From a bacterium (GTDB lineage: Bacteria; Zhuqueibacterota; QNDG01; DSAB01): a DNA stretch of 46,454 nucleotides. Positions 9,070 through 17,814 of the stretch are shown here, piece after piece (within the stretch, counting starts at the first letter, position 1; each line of letters begins with the position of its first letter). The position numbers and the translations under genes were made by a program. The stretch lies in contig JAFGDT010000015.1 in NCBI GenBank assembly GCA_016931965.1, positions 1 to 46,454 on the forward strand, given 5' to 3'. Below the pieces are notes generated by a model, which did no database searches, was not told the origin of the DNA, and saw only the letters and a list, made by a program, of their open reading frames with translations.

Positions 9070-9957
9070 ATGAAATACATTTTCAAGCTTCTGTTTTTTT
9101 TGCTCCTTCTACAATTATACTATTGTGCAAACAATCCAGAAAAAAATATATATACCGGCATTATCGAAGGAAAAATCAACCAAATTCCCGCCCTAACAGG
9201 GGGGAAAATCAGCCACCTTTTTGTTGAAGAAGGCCGCTCCGTTTCCATGGGAGACACACTGGCCCTTATCGATACAACCGAACTTGCCCTGGAACACAGA
9301 CAACTGAAAGCCACGCTGGAAGAAATAGGAATCCAAAAACGGATCTGTCAAACAAAAGAAAATCAGGCCGAATCGGACCTGCATTACGCAGAGCAGGAAT
9401 ATGAGCGCATGAAAGCATTGGTTGATGGAAATGTGACTCCCAAACAGAATCTGGACCAATTGAACAATCAACTGCAGCAAGCTAATTCCGCATTCGAAAT
9501 TGCCCGCCAGCAAACCCAAAGCATATCGGCAAAACAAAAACAGGTGCTGGCTCAATTGGAGTTGCTGAGAAAGAAAATAACCGATGCGATTATTGTGGCA
9601 CCCATCAACGGACTGATCACTTCCCGATACTATGAACCTGGTGAAGCTGTGCCGCCTCTCCAACCTCTATTCGAACTCATTCGAAATGACCAGATGGAAG
9701 TAAAAATCTACATATCGGAAAATCAATTAACCAGCGTATACCCCGGCCAAGAGGTGCGCATCCGTGTAGATGGTCTTGAAATTGAATTGCCCGGCCACGT
9801 CTCTTGGATCAGTTCGAAATCGGAATTTACGCCCAAAATGATCTTGACACCGGATACACGGACTTCCCTGGTCTATGCCGTAACAATTTCTATTGCCAAT
9901 ACTGGGAACGCATTGAAACACGGCATGCCCGTTGAAGTATTATTGAATGCTGAATAG
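9070..9957 (+). CDS. HlyD-family periplasmic adaptor lipoprotein of an ABC exporter
   Basis: The start is placed at 9070 (MKYIF), with GGAGG immediately upstream; the open frame extends further up but includes the preceding terminator. The 295 residues begin with a signal ending in a lipobox-like 'LQLYYC' (Cys19). A split biotinyl-lipoyl domain ('GKISHLFVEEGRSVSMGDTL' and 'DAIIVAPINGLITSRYYEPG') flanks a long coiled-coil hairpin (about residues 70-170). A beta-barrel region follows. It resembles YbhG/EmrA adaptors that join an inner-membrane transporter to an outer-membrane channel. The ATPase and permease genes follow directly. No TolC-like gene is present in the window. Confidence 0.92.
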   Translation: MKYIFKLLFFLLLLQLYYCANNPEKNIYTGIIEGKINQIPALTGGKISHLFVEEGRSVSMGDTLALIDTTELALEHRQLKATLEEIGIQKRICQTKENQAESDLHYAEQEYERMKALVDGNVTPKQNLDQLNNQLQQANSAFEIARQQTQSISAKQKQVLAQLELLRKKITDAIIVAPINGLITSRYYEPGEAVPPLQPLFELIRNDQMEVKIYISENQLTSVYPGQEVRIRVDGLEIELPGHVSWISSKSEFTPKMILTPDTRTSLVYAVTISIANTGNALKHGMPVEVLLNAE

Positions 9958-9986
9958 ACCCTTTGTTCAATCGATGCAAATGATCA

Positions 9987-10904
9987 ATGGATGCAATTCA
10001 AATTGACAATTTCCAAAAACAATACGGTTCTCGTTATGCCGTAAAAGGCGTATCCTTCTCCATTCATTTTGGTGAATTGTTCGGACTAATCGGTCCAGAC
10101 GGTGCAGGGAAAACAACACTGATTCGGTCTGTCTGCTCCCTTCTTCCTCCAGACGGGGGAATCATCAAAATCAACGAAATGGATGTCTACCAAAATATCA
10201 GTGCCATCCGAAACATCCTCGGCTATATGCCCCAGCACTTTTCTCTCTATCAGGATCTTTCTGTTGAACAAAATCTACATTTTTTTGCTGATTTATACCA
10301 GGTCCCACAGGTATCACTGAAAGATAAGCTTGAACAACTCTATCATTTCTCACGCCTCGAACCTTTTAAAAAAAGAAAAGCGGGTGCATTATCCGGGGGG
10401 ATGAAACAAAAACTCGCTCTTTCCTGTGCTTTGATTCATACCCCTGAAGTGCTCATTCTTGACGAACCCACTTACGGGATCGATCCGGTCTCACGTCAGG
10501 AATTGTGGGAAATGCTTCATACGCTCCAGAAAGAAAACATCACCATTTTGGTTTCAACAGCATACATGGAAGAAGCGGACCAATGTGATCGTATAGCACT
10601 GATGCATCAAGGGAAAATATCAAGTTTGGGATCTCCGTCGCAGCTTAAAAACGCTTATCCTTATCCTTTGTATCGTGTTTCTGGTCGGGATTTTTTTCCC
10701 CTCAAAAAGTTCTTTTTGAAACTGCCACAGGTCCATTCTATTCAGCTTTTCGGTGATTCCATCCATATCAGCTTTGCTCAAAAACCGAACGAAACTGATT
10801 GGGAACATTGGAAAAAGAAAACGAACCATATTCTGACGGAATGGAATCTCCTTTCCCCGAGTATCGAAGATTGTTTTATCGAATTCACTAGAAACAGCAG
10901 ATGA
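9987..10904 (+). CDS. ABC exporter ATPase, equivalent to the first half of YbhF
   Basis: This 305-residue cytoplasmic ATPase shows Walker A 'GPDGAGKTT', signature 'LSGGMKQKL' and Walker B 'VLILDEPT'. It carries an extra C-terminal region of about 70 residues after the H-loop area. The overlapping ATGA junction with the next ATPase gene indicates coupled translation. In E. coli the comparable YbhF protein has both ABC domains in one chain; here they are two genes. It powers export of a small molecule or drug through the two ABC-2 permeases downstream. The substrate is unknown. Confidence 0.92.
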   Translation: MDAIQIDNFQKQYGSRYAVKGVSFSIHFGELFGLIGPDGAGKTTLIRSVCSLLPPDGGIIKINEMDVYQNISAIRNILGYMPQHFSLYQDLSVEQNLHFFADLYQVPQVSLKDKLEQLYHFSRLEPFKKRKAGALSGGMKQKLALSCALIHTPEVLILDEPTYGIDPVSRQELWEMLHTLQKENITILVSTAYMEEADQCDRIALMHQGKISSLGSPSQLKNAYPYPLYRVSGRDFFPLKKFFLKLPQVHSIQLFGDSIHISFAQKPNETDWEHWKKKTNHILTEWNLLSPSIEDCFIEFTRNSR

Positions 10905-11641
10905 AAAGTCCAGACATTATTGTAAAAACAGAAAACCTCACACGTCAATTCGGTCGATTTACGGCTGTGAATCAGGTCAGCATTCGAATCAATCGTGGAG
11001 AGATTTTCGGTTTTCTCGGAGCCAACGGCGCAGGGAAAACAACCCTGATTCGTATGCTTTGCGGCTTATTGAAACCTTCTTCAGGTGAAGCCACCGTTGC
11101 CGGCTTGGACATCAAAAGGGAGAGTGAAAAAATCAAGCAAAAAATCGGCTACATGAGTCAACATTTTTCACTTTACAATGATTTAACCGTTAAGGAGAAC
11201 ATCGAATTCTACGCCGGCATCTATGGATTAAATCGGAAACAGATCTTTCAGAAACAAAACGAAATCAGCAAACAGTTACAGATGGAACCTTATCTGGACT
11301 CCCGAACCTCAGACCTGCCTCTCGGTTTGAAACAACGGTTGGCATTGGCGACTGCGCTGCTTCACAACCCACCTATCCTATTCCTCGACGAGCCGACTTC
11401 AGGTGTCGACCCGCGCGCTCGCAGAAGTTTTTGGGAACTCATTTACCAAAAAGCGGCTCAGGGGACGACCATATTCGTCACCACCCATTTCATCGACGAA
11501 TCGGAATATTGTCACCGCTTATCCATTATGGATAATGGCCGAATGATTGCTATTGACACACCGGAAAGCATGAAAAAGCGCTATAAAAAAAAGTCCATGC
11601 AGGAAGTATTTGGTTTCTTGATCAGGGAAAAAGGAATATAA
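10901..11641 (+). CDS. ABC exporter ATPase, equivalent to the second half of YbhF
   Basis: This 246-residue ATPase has Walker A 'GANGAGKTT' and Walker B 'ILFLDEPT'. Its signature motif is the variant 'LPLGLKQRLALA' in place of LSGGQ. Such a variant is usual for the second ABC domain of YbhF-type exporters, so the pair probably forms an asymmetric heterodimer with one weaker ATP site. It overlaps the first ATPase gene by 4 bases, and the first permease gene follows 10 bases downstream. Confidence 0.93.
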   Translation: MKSPDIIVKTENLTRQFGRFTAVNQVSIRINRGEIFGFLGANGAGKTTLIRMLCGLLKPSSGEATVAGLDIKRESEKIKQKIGYMSQHFSLYNDLTVKENIEFYAGIYGLNRKQIFQKQNEISKQLQMEPYLDSRTSDLPLGLKQRLALATALLHNPPILFLDEPTSGVDPRARRSFWELIYQKAAQGTTIFVTTHFIDESEYCHRLSIMDNGRMIAIDTPESMKKRYKKKSMQEVFGFLIREKGI

Positions 11642-11651
11642 TGGTGCGGAT

Positions 11652-12767
11652 ATGCAATTAAACGGACATCGCATTCGAACTGTCGCACGTAAGGAATGGT
11701 ACCACATCCTCTATGATTTCCGTACATTATTTATTCTCTTCCTCATGCCCGTTGTGCAATTGATTATGCTGGGTTATGCCCTCAATCTTGAAATCAAACG
11801 GGTCGATTTGGCCGTACTGGATTATGCCCGATCTCCGGAATCAACCCATTTGGTCAACACTTTTAAAGGCAGCCCCTTCTTCCATCCTTTTCCCTATGAC
11901 GGCTCTGCCGCAAATATGGATCACCTTTTTAAAACACATCAAGCGCATGCGGCTATGATCGTACCGTCTGATTTCGACAGACAGCAGCAAAGAGAAAACG
12001 ACATTTCAGTCCAATTTTTAATCGATGCATCCGATGCGAACAGGGCAACCCTCATTCAGAATTATTGCAATCGGATCATTGCTGAATACAATCAAAACAA
12101 TACAATGTCACTCTCCAGCCTGTTTGATCTTCGAAGCACGATTTACTTTAATCCAGACCAAAAAAGTGCCTATTTTTTTGTACCGGGCATCATTGCCATG
12201 ATTCTCATCATGATATCCACTTTATTGACCAGCATTACAATTGCCCGAGAAAAAGAGTTCGGTACGATTGAACAAATTCTGGTTTCTCCGATTCAGTCGC
12301 AGGAAATCATTATCGGTAAGGTTCTTCCTTATATCGCTCTGGCTATCATGGAAGCTTCCTTTATTCTGCTCTTGGGCATGATCATATTCGACGTGCCCTT
12401 CCGGGGAAACGTCATCTTGCTGATGATGTTGACAACGCTTTACATCATTACAGCGCTCTGCCTGGGTTTACTGATCTCTACTCAAGCAAAAACACAGCAA
12501 ATCGCCATGATGATGGCCATTACACTAACACTGCTTCCCACATTGATGCTTTCAGGCTTGATTTTTCCGATTGCCTCCATGCCAAGAATATTGCAATGGA
12601 TCACCTACTTGGTTCCCGCGCGCTACTATCTTCTCATCATACGCGGGATCATGCTCAAAGGAAGCGGTGGCGGCCAGCTTCTGGAACCCATACTACTATT
12701 GGGATGGTTCACACTCTTTTTTTTCATTGCAGCCATTCGGCGGATGAATACCACTTTGGAGAGATAA
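11652..12767 (+). CDS. ABC-2 type permease (YbhS-like)
   Basis: This 371-residue inner-membrane protein has the ABC2_membrane_3 layout. One N-terminal transmembrane helix ('LFILFLMPVVQLIMLGYALN') precedes a periplasmic domain of about 130 residues, and five or so C-terminal helices follow from about residue 175. The string 'TIAREKEFGTIEQILVSPI' is the typical cytoplasmic coupling segment after the second helix. It pairs with the next gene, one base downstream, as the two halves of the transport pore. Confidence 0.93.
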   Translation: MQLNGHRIRTVARKEWYHILYDFRTLFILFLMPVVQLIMLGYALNLEIKRVDLAVLDYARSPESTHLVNTFKGSPFFHPFPYDGSAANMDHLFKTHQAHAAMIVPSDFDRQQQRENDISVQFLIDASDANRATLIQNYCNRIIAEYNQNNTMSLSSLFDLRSTIYFNPDQKSAYFFVPGIIAMILIMISTLLTSITIAREKEFGTIEQILVSPIQSQEIIIGKVLPYIALAIMEASFILLLGMIIFDVPFRGNVILLMMLTTLYIITALCLGLLISTQAKTQQIAMMMAITLTLLPTLMLSGLIFPIASMPRILQWITYLVPARYYLLIIRGIMLKGSGGGQLLEPILLLGWFTLFFFIAAIRRMNTTLER

Positions 12768-12768
12768 T

Positions 12769-13890
12769 ATGCAGCGCATGTTGACCATGATTCGAAAAGA
12801 ATTCCGGCAGATCTTCCGCGACCGGCCGATGCTGGTCATTATATTTATCGTTCCGGTTATACAATTGTTGATCATGTCGTTCGCATTCACATCTGAGGTC
12901 AAACACATCAGCTGTCTGATTGTAGATTTTGATAACACACCAATGAGCCGGGATCTCATCCATTCCCTTCACCATACAGAACAATTTGATCTTACAGAGA
13001 TGACAACCGATATCCGTCAAATTGACGAAAGAATGAAACGCTGGCAGGTTCAAATGGCATTGATCATTCCCCCCCATTTCAGTCGAGATTTAGAGCGTCA
13101 CCTGAATCCGCAATGTCAATTGATTGTGGATGGTGTGGACGGAAACACGGCCGGCGTGGCGTTGGGTTATGCGAGAGGCATACTATCGAACTTTCAGGAA
13201 AAATGGACAGCGGAACTGACAGCATCATCTTTTCATAACGATGTTCACATCATCCAAATGACGGAGCGCATGCTCTACAATCCCGATTTGCGAAGCCAGC
13301 AGTTCATGGTGCCCGGAATTGTCGTGATTTTGTTAACCATTCTTCCGATGATGCTCTCAGCCATGAGCCTGGTCAAGGAGAAAGAAGTCGGCACATTGGA
13401 ACAGCTCATGGTCACGCCGCTGAAACGATACCAACTCCTATCCGGAAAACTCATCCCCTTTCTCCTGCTTTCATTTTTTGAATTATTCATTGTCATGTCA
13501 GTTGGAATTACGGTCTTTAAAATCAGTATGAACGGCAGCTACCTTTTATTGGCCTGTCTGGCACTGATCTATTTGATGACCACACTGGGATTGGGTATAT
13601 TTATTTCGACCATCACACATTCTCAACAACAGAGCATGTTCGTGGCCTGGTTTTCCATGATTTTTTTGATTTTGATGAGTGGATTTTTTATACCCATTGA
13701 GAATATGCCCTTGCTGCTGCAGAAACTGACCTATCTCAATCCCATGCGTTATTTCATGACCATTGTACGGGATATTTTCCAGAAAGGATCTTCACTGAGA
13801 TTTCTTCTGAAAGAAGCCATTCCCATGACTCTGTTCGGATTGATGATATTTACCCTGAGTGTATTCAAATTCCAAAAACGCGTTCAATGA
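12769..13890 (+). CDS. ABC-2 type permease (YbhR-like)
   Basis: This 373-residue paralogue of the preceding permease has the same layout, including 'LVKEKEVGTLEQLMVTPLKR' and 'IPIENMPLLLQKLTYLNPMR'. GGAGAG six bases before the ATG supports the start. The order adaptor, ATPase, ATPase, permease, permease matches the YbhG-F-S-R arrangement. It is the last gene of the exporter operon, with 38 bases before the kinase gene, so read-through is possible. Confidence 0.93.
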   Translation: MQRMLTMIRKEFRQIFRDRPMLVIIFIVPVIQLLIMSFAFTSEVKHISCLIVDFDNTPMSRDLIHSLHHTEQFDLTEMTTDIRQIDERMKRWQVQMALIIPPHFSRDLERHLNPQCQLIVDGVDGNTAGVALGYARGILSNFQEKWTAELTASSFHNDVHIIQMTERMLYNPDLRSQQFMVPGIVVILLTILPMMLSAMSLVKEKEVGTLEQLMVTPLKRYQLLSGKLIPFLLLSFFELFIVMSVGITVFKISMNGSYLLLACLALIYLMTTLGLGIFISTITHSQQQSMFVAWFSMIFLILMSGFFIPIENMPLLLQKLTYLNPMRYFMTIVRDIFQKGSSLRFLLKEAIPMTLFGLMIFTLSVFKFQKRVQ

Positions 13891-13928
13891 TTTTGACGCT
13901 TCAATGAAATGGTAAAACAGGTGCATGA

Positions 13929-14819
13929 ATGGATCAAACAATATCGAAGCATATATGCATTATAGGTTCGACAACGATCGATTGCATCATCCAAAATAAA
14001 CAAAAGGTCTTTCAACTGGGTGGTGTCACAACCTATGCGGGATTGACATTTCAAAAACATGGGTTGCAACCGATTATCATTTCGAACCTTGCACCCAAGG
14101 ACAAATGCATCATGAACTTCTTTCATCAACAACAAATCATACTCCACGCGGGAAAAACCGAGAAAACAACCACATTTATCAATCGGTACGATAACGACCA
14201 AAGAACACAGGAACTGACGGCTTATGCAGTGCCAATCAAGACCGCACAGATACGGACATGTCTCAATCGAGTTGATCATATCCATCTGGGCCCCCTTTAT
14301 CCGGAGGACATCGATCCCCAATTTTTTTTATCGATTCCGAAAGACAAAGTGGTGAGTTGCGATTTGCAGGGTCTGGTGAGATCGGTAAAAAACGGTAAAA
14401 TTCATTTGCAGAGCTCCCCACACATAAAAAAAGCACTGGCCTGTTCCAACGTGATCAAAGCGGACGAAAACGAAATGAATACAATCCTGGAAAGCCTGAA
14501 TATGAGTCTGTCACAACTCCAAAAAGAATTTGGCGTCAAAGAAATCGTCATCACCAGAGGGAAAAAGGGGGGTACTGTTTTTTCAGAATCGGGAAAGGAA
14601 ATGAATTATACACCCTTTCTAGCCGATAAAATCGGAGACACAACGGGAGCGGGAGATGTCTTTTTTGCAGCCTATCTTTTTGCGCGGTTGTATCAAAAAC
14701 AAAACATTACCGAATCGAGTTCTTATGCTTCAGTCATTGCCGCAAAACAGATATCGGGTAACTATATTCAGCCAAATCTGCTTCAGTCAATCTCCTTTCA
14801 ACAGACAAATCCTATTTGA
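13929..14819 (+). CDS. PfkB-family carbohydrate or nucleoside kinase
   Basis: This 296-residue cytoplasmic protein carries the PfkB C-terminal signature 'DTTGAGDVFFAAYLFAR', in which the Asp of GAGD is the catalytic base. It also has an N-terminal 'GSTTIDCII...LGGVTTYAG' sugar-binding opening. It should phosphorylate a sugar or nucleoside hydroxyl using ATP; the substrate cannot be told from sequence. AGGTG five bases before the ATG supports the start. It lies 38 bases after the exporter permease on the same strand. Confidence 0.9.
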   Translation: MDQTISKHICIIGSTTIDCIIQNKQKVFQLGGVTTYAGLTFQKHGLQPIIISNLAPKDKCIMNFFHQQQIILHAGKTEKTTTFINRYDNDQRTQELTAYAVPIKTAQIRTCLNRVDHIHLGPLYPEDIDPQFFLSIPKDKVVSCDLQGLVRSVKNGKIHLQSSPHIKKALACSNVIKADENEMNTILESLNMSLSQLQKEFGVKEIVITRGKKGGTVFSESGKEMNYTPFLADKIGDTTGAGDVFFAAYLFARLYQKQNITESSSYASVIAAKQISGNYIQPNLLQSISFQQTNPI

Positions 14820-14862
14820 AATAATCAAATAGTGATAAAAATTTTAACAACGGACAGAACGA

Positions 14863-15762
14863 TTATCCTTGAGTCCAGCCTCTTTCAAGTCCCCAATAGG
14901 ATAGATTTTCTTTGGCTTTTGCATATTCATCATGGGTAATGCGCCGGTCCAGAGGGGGCATGGACAAGGCCTTATAGGCGGGAAAATATTGGCTCATTAA
15001 ACTGACATAGGTTCTCTTGGAGATCTCTTCCGTTATGAATCGGAGAATATTCCCGGTTCCGGATATGTCCTCCGGCAAAACAAGATGACGGATGAGCAGT
15101 CCTGAAATGGCAATGTTGTTTTGATCTATTTGCAGATCCCCGACCTGGCGAAACATTTCTTTGGCCGCTTCCCGATTCACTTCCGGATAGTCCGGAGCGG
15201 AGGCATATTTTTCGGATACGGCCGAATCACTGTATTTCATATCCGGCATGTAGATATCGACAATGCCGTCCCATAACTTCAACATCTCGACGGATTCATA
15301 CCCGCCGCAGTTATAAACAATCGGTATGGACAAACCCTTCTGATAAGCGATCAAAAGAGCGCCCAAAATCTGCGGCGCAAAATGTGTGGGCGTTACAAAA
15401 TTAATATTATGAGCACCTGCTTTCTGCAGACGGAGCATCATGGTAGCAAGCCGGGGAAGTTTCACGCGGTTGCCGTGTCCGAGATGGCTGATTGGATAAT
15501 TCTGGCAAAAGACGCAACCCAGATTGCATCCCGTTAAAAAGATGGTACCCGATCCGTGATAACCCGATATCGGCGGTTCCTCCCCAAAATGGAGATTGTC
15601 CGATGAAACCACGGGATGGAATCCGGCTCCACAAAAACCGGTCTCCCCTTTCAGCCGATTGACACCGCACGCTCTGGGACATAAACGACAGGAAGTCAGA
15701 AATGCGTAAGCTTTTTTCAGTCTTTTTTGAATCAGAGCGATTTTGGATAGCTTGTCAATCAT
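14863..15762 (-). CDS. Radical SAM protein, PflA-related (COG1313 type)
   Basis: This 299-residue protein begins with a cysteine-rich segment, 'SCRLCPRACGVNRLKGETGF' then C-G. The radical SAM motif CxxxCxxC follows in 'TGCNLGCVFCQNYPISHLG'. This layout matches the uncharacterised radical SAM proteins related to pyruvate formate-lyase activating enzymes. Those proteins bind a [4Fe-4S] cluster and SAM and may activate a glycyl-radical or other partner. No glycyl-radical enzyme is encoded nearby. It converges with the kinase gene, separated by 43 bases with no clear terminator. Confidence 0.88.
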   Translation of the reverse strand: MIDKLSKIALIQKRLKKAYAFLTSCRLCPRACGVNRLKGETGFCGAGFHPVVSSDNLHFGEEPPISGYHGSGTIFLTGCNLGCVFCQNYPISHLGHGNRVKLPRLATMMLRLQKAGAHNINFVTPTHFAPQILGALLIAYQKGLSIPIVYNCGGYESVEMLKLWDGIVDIYMPDMKYSDSAVSEKYASAPDYPEVNREAAKEMFRQVGDLQIDQNNIAISGLLIRHLVLPEDISGTGNILRFITEEISKRTYVSLMSQYFPAYKALSMPPLDRRITHDEYAKAKENLSYWGLERGWTQG

Positions 15763-15884
15763 CGGTTAATCGAAAACGATTTATCATTGCTGTTTATAAT
15801 AAGAAATGGACTTATTAAAAACAAATGAGTTATACTGCTTATTCTTCAAATTTAAATATCAAGTTACCCAGGCACCACCCCTGG

Positions 15885-15952
15885 ATTCCCGATGAAAGAT
15901 TTCGGGAATGACTCCCTTTCCCTGTCATTCCGGTGGTGTTTTGAGCCGGAAT
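15885..15952. repeat. Intergenic hairpin repeat block
   Basis: Two consecutive inverted repeats lie here: ATTCCCGA...TCGGGAAT (15885-15909) and ATTCCGG...CCGGAAT (15927-15952). The second sits in the context 'TGTCATTCCGG...CCGGAATCC', the same style as the hairpin at 46398-46418. Such elements are typical of dispersed palindromic intergenic repeats. The 271-base gap around them (15763-16033) shows no gene. Confidence 0.65.
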
Positions 15953-16033
15953 CCACCTATAACCTGTAATCTGAATAACTACCGAAGGAAATAGCCCATT
16001 AAAACATTTTCTATTTTGGACAAGAGTGACGAT

Positions 16034-16543
16034 TTATATCTTTTTAAGTAGCGCTTTCCAGTGTTCAATATGGATAACCTCGTCCGACTGGTTCTTCTCG
16101 ATGATTTTTCTTGTATCGTTATTCCAGTCAATGGTACTGAGGAGTTCACCATAATGACGAACGGCTTTCTTTTCCACCCAGATCCCCGTTCTTAGGATCA
16201 TCTTCCTACCTAAAAGTTTCGATACAATACCGATTGTAAAACCGACCATCCAGTAGAATCCCTTCCGTTTAGACGGCCGCCATCCATATTCGTACAACTT
16301 GATTTTGAAATCCTGGATATGGGTCATTTCATTGGCCATGGATGCAATCAATTGACGGTTAACCTCATCCCGAGATCCTGAAATCTGGAATTGATAAATC
16401 GCCGTTGCCATGATCTCCAGATTGTAAAGGGTGAATAATCCTTTCCTGATGCTTTTTAGATTGTCCGAAGGAATCCCTTCCCCCCTGAACTTAAAATCAC
16501 TGAAATGCTGATCAGTACGAACAAGATAATTATGGGTTGTCAT
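16034..16543 (-). CDS. COQ7-like diiron (ferritin-like) protein
   Basis: This 169-residue protein shows the spacing of carboxylate-bridged diiron ligands seen in demethoxyubiquinone hydroxylase: E43 ('YNLEIMA'), E72-x2-H75 ('NEMTHIQ'), E124 ('WVEKKAVRHYGELL') and E155-x2-H158 ('DEVIHIEHW'). A short hydrophobic segment (about 97-112) may dip into the membrane as in COQ7. The plain reading is a quinone hydroxylase or an oxidase using the same fold. No other ubiquinone genes are nearby except a polyprenyl synthase 19 kb away. It lies 77 bases downstream of the Bax1-like gene and may share its transcript. AGGGAAAA precedes the ATG. Confidence 0.8.
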   Translation of the reverse strand: MTTHNYLVRTDQHFSDFKFRGEGIPSDNLKSIRKGLFTLYNLEIMATAIYQFQISGSRDEVNRQLIASMANEMTHIQDFKIKLYEYGWRPSKRKGFYWMVGFTIGIVSKLLGRKMILRTGIWVEKKAVRHYGELLSTIDWNNDTRKIIEKNQSDEVIHIEHWKALLKKI

Positions 16544-16620
16544 TTCATTTTCCCTTATATTAAAATCATGAATTGAATGGAATCATGCATTTTTCAAAAT
16601 AATCTGAAAATCATTTCATA

Positions 16621-17814
16621 TCAAGATTTTATCTTTTCCAATCTCTCGATCACTTTCCCGATCGGAATACCCGTCCGATAAAAAATCACATCTTCTTTAA
16701 AATCCTGACGGCTGCAGTTTAATTGAGAATTGACGGCCAACATAAGATTTTTGCATTTGGCCTGCCTTATTTTCTCCATCTTCTTTTTAAGGTATTCCTC
16801 AGTCCAGAAACCGACAATTTCCAAAAACGTAGTCCGGCCCCCGGCATGTCGAAACACAAAATCAGGGATAAAAACCGTATCTCCCAAATCAATAATTGTT
16901 CCTTCTCGTTCGATTGACCAGCCTCTATTTTTGCGGGAAAATTTTTCAAAAAATTTCTTTTCGATTTGACTGTCGAACTCGGCTGGTGATCGATAATGAG
17001 ATGTCAGTCCGCAATTTGAGTTCAGATAAAATTTTTTCACACCTTCATCCGTTTCAATATCGGCTTCCATACTCCAATCTGAAGCGAGCAACAGCCCCGG
17101 GAGAAAATTGGCCATCCGGATGCCGTATCTCTGTGTGTTCCGAAAAAGAGAAGCGGAACCATTTAAAACGATTTCGAAACCACTCTGACGGATCGGTTTG
17201 ACCCAATGGATGAGACGGGCCAGTTTGATATACTGAAAAACGACGCGATAATCTCCTGACAACAAAATTTTTAAACGCACTGCACGATAAAGCAGTCCCT
17301 GAGCCAGAGCAAGATTATACCGCTTTAAAAGGGATTCTGCCGAGTAACCGTTCTCAAAAGATACAAGGACGTGGTTTTCAGGTAAATCACCGTAAAACAA
17401 TGAATCCATCTCTTCACAAGAAACATCTGTTTCCGTAGCGATATAATGCAATATCTTCTCACGTGTTGCACTGTGAATTAAATCGGGTTTTAAAACAATG
17501 GGATAGTATTTTTGAGCATGCAAAAAAATTTGCTGACGCAATTCTGGATAATCGATATCTTGAATCGGACAGAATTCAGCTTTTTCTTCCAATAATTTCG
17601 CCAGACCGCGGAATATGTTATAGTCGGTTCTTTTTCCTTCAATCTCTTGTAGCGAAACATACAATTCACTCCTCGTTTTTCCCTGATGTGTACGAAAAAG
17701 ATCGATCAGTTGACGGCATACTTTTAGATAACCGGATGCCTGTTGCCGGGTAATGTATCGCGGACGCACGGTGTCCTTATAAATACGATAACGGATCAAG
17801 TTACCTGTAAGCAT
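16621..17814 (-). CDS. Bax1/DUF790-family nuclease, partner of XPB
   Basis: The start is set at 17814 (MLTGNLIRYRIYKD, the typical DUF790 opening), with GGAGG seven bases upstream, giving 397 residues. The C-terminal part contains 'VFIPDFVFRHAGGRTTFLEI' then 'VGFWTEEYLKKKMEKIRQAK', a PD-(D/E)xK-like nuclease core well kept in Bax1 proteins. In archaea Bax1 binds XPB helicase and cuts the DNA bubble it opens, as in nucleotide excision repair. Here the gene overlaps the XPB-like gene by 14 bases, so coupled translation and complex formation are likely. The family link is firm; activity in this organism is inferred. Confidence 0.9.
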   Translation of the reverse strand: MLTGNLIRYRIYKDTVRPRYITRQQASGYLKVCRQLIDLFRTHQGKTRSELYVSLQEIEGKRTDYNIFRGLAKLLEEKAEFCPIQDIDYPELRQQIFLHAQKYYPIVLKPDLIHSATREKILHYIATETDVSCEEMDSLFYGDLPENHVLVSFENGYSAESLLKRYNLALAQGLLYRAVRLKILLSGDYRVVFQYIKLARLIHWVKPIRQSGFEIVLNGSASLFRNTQRYGIRMANFLPGLLLASDWSMEADIETDEGVKKFYLNSNCGLTSHYRSPAEFDSQIEKKFFEKFSRKNRGWSIEREGTIIDLGDTVFIPDFVFRHAGGRTTFLEIVGFWTEEYLKKKMEKIRQAKCKNLMLAVNSQLNCSRQDFKEDVIFYRTGIPIGKVIERLEKIKS

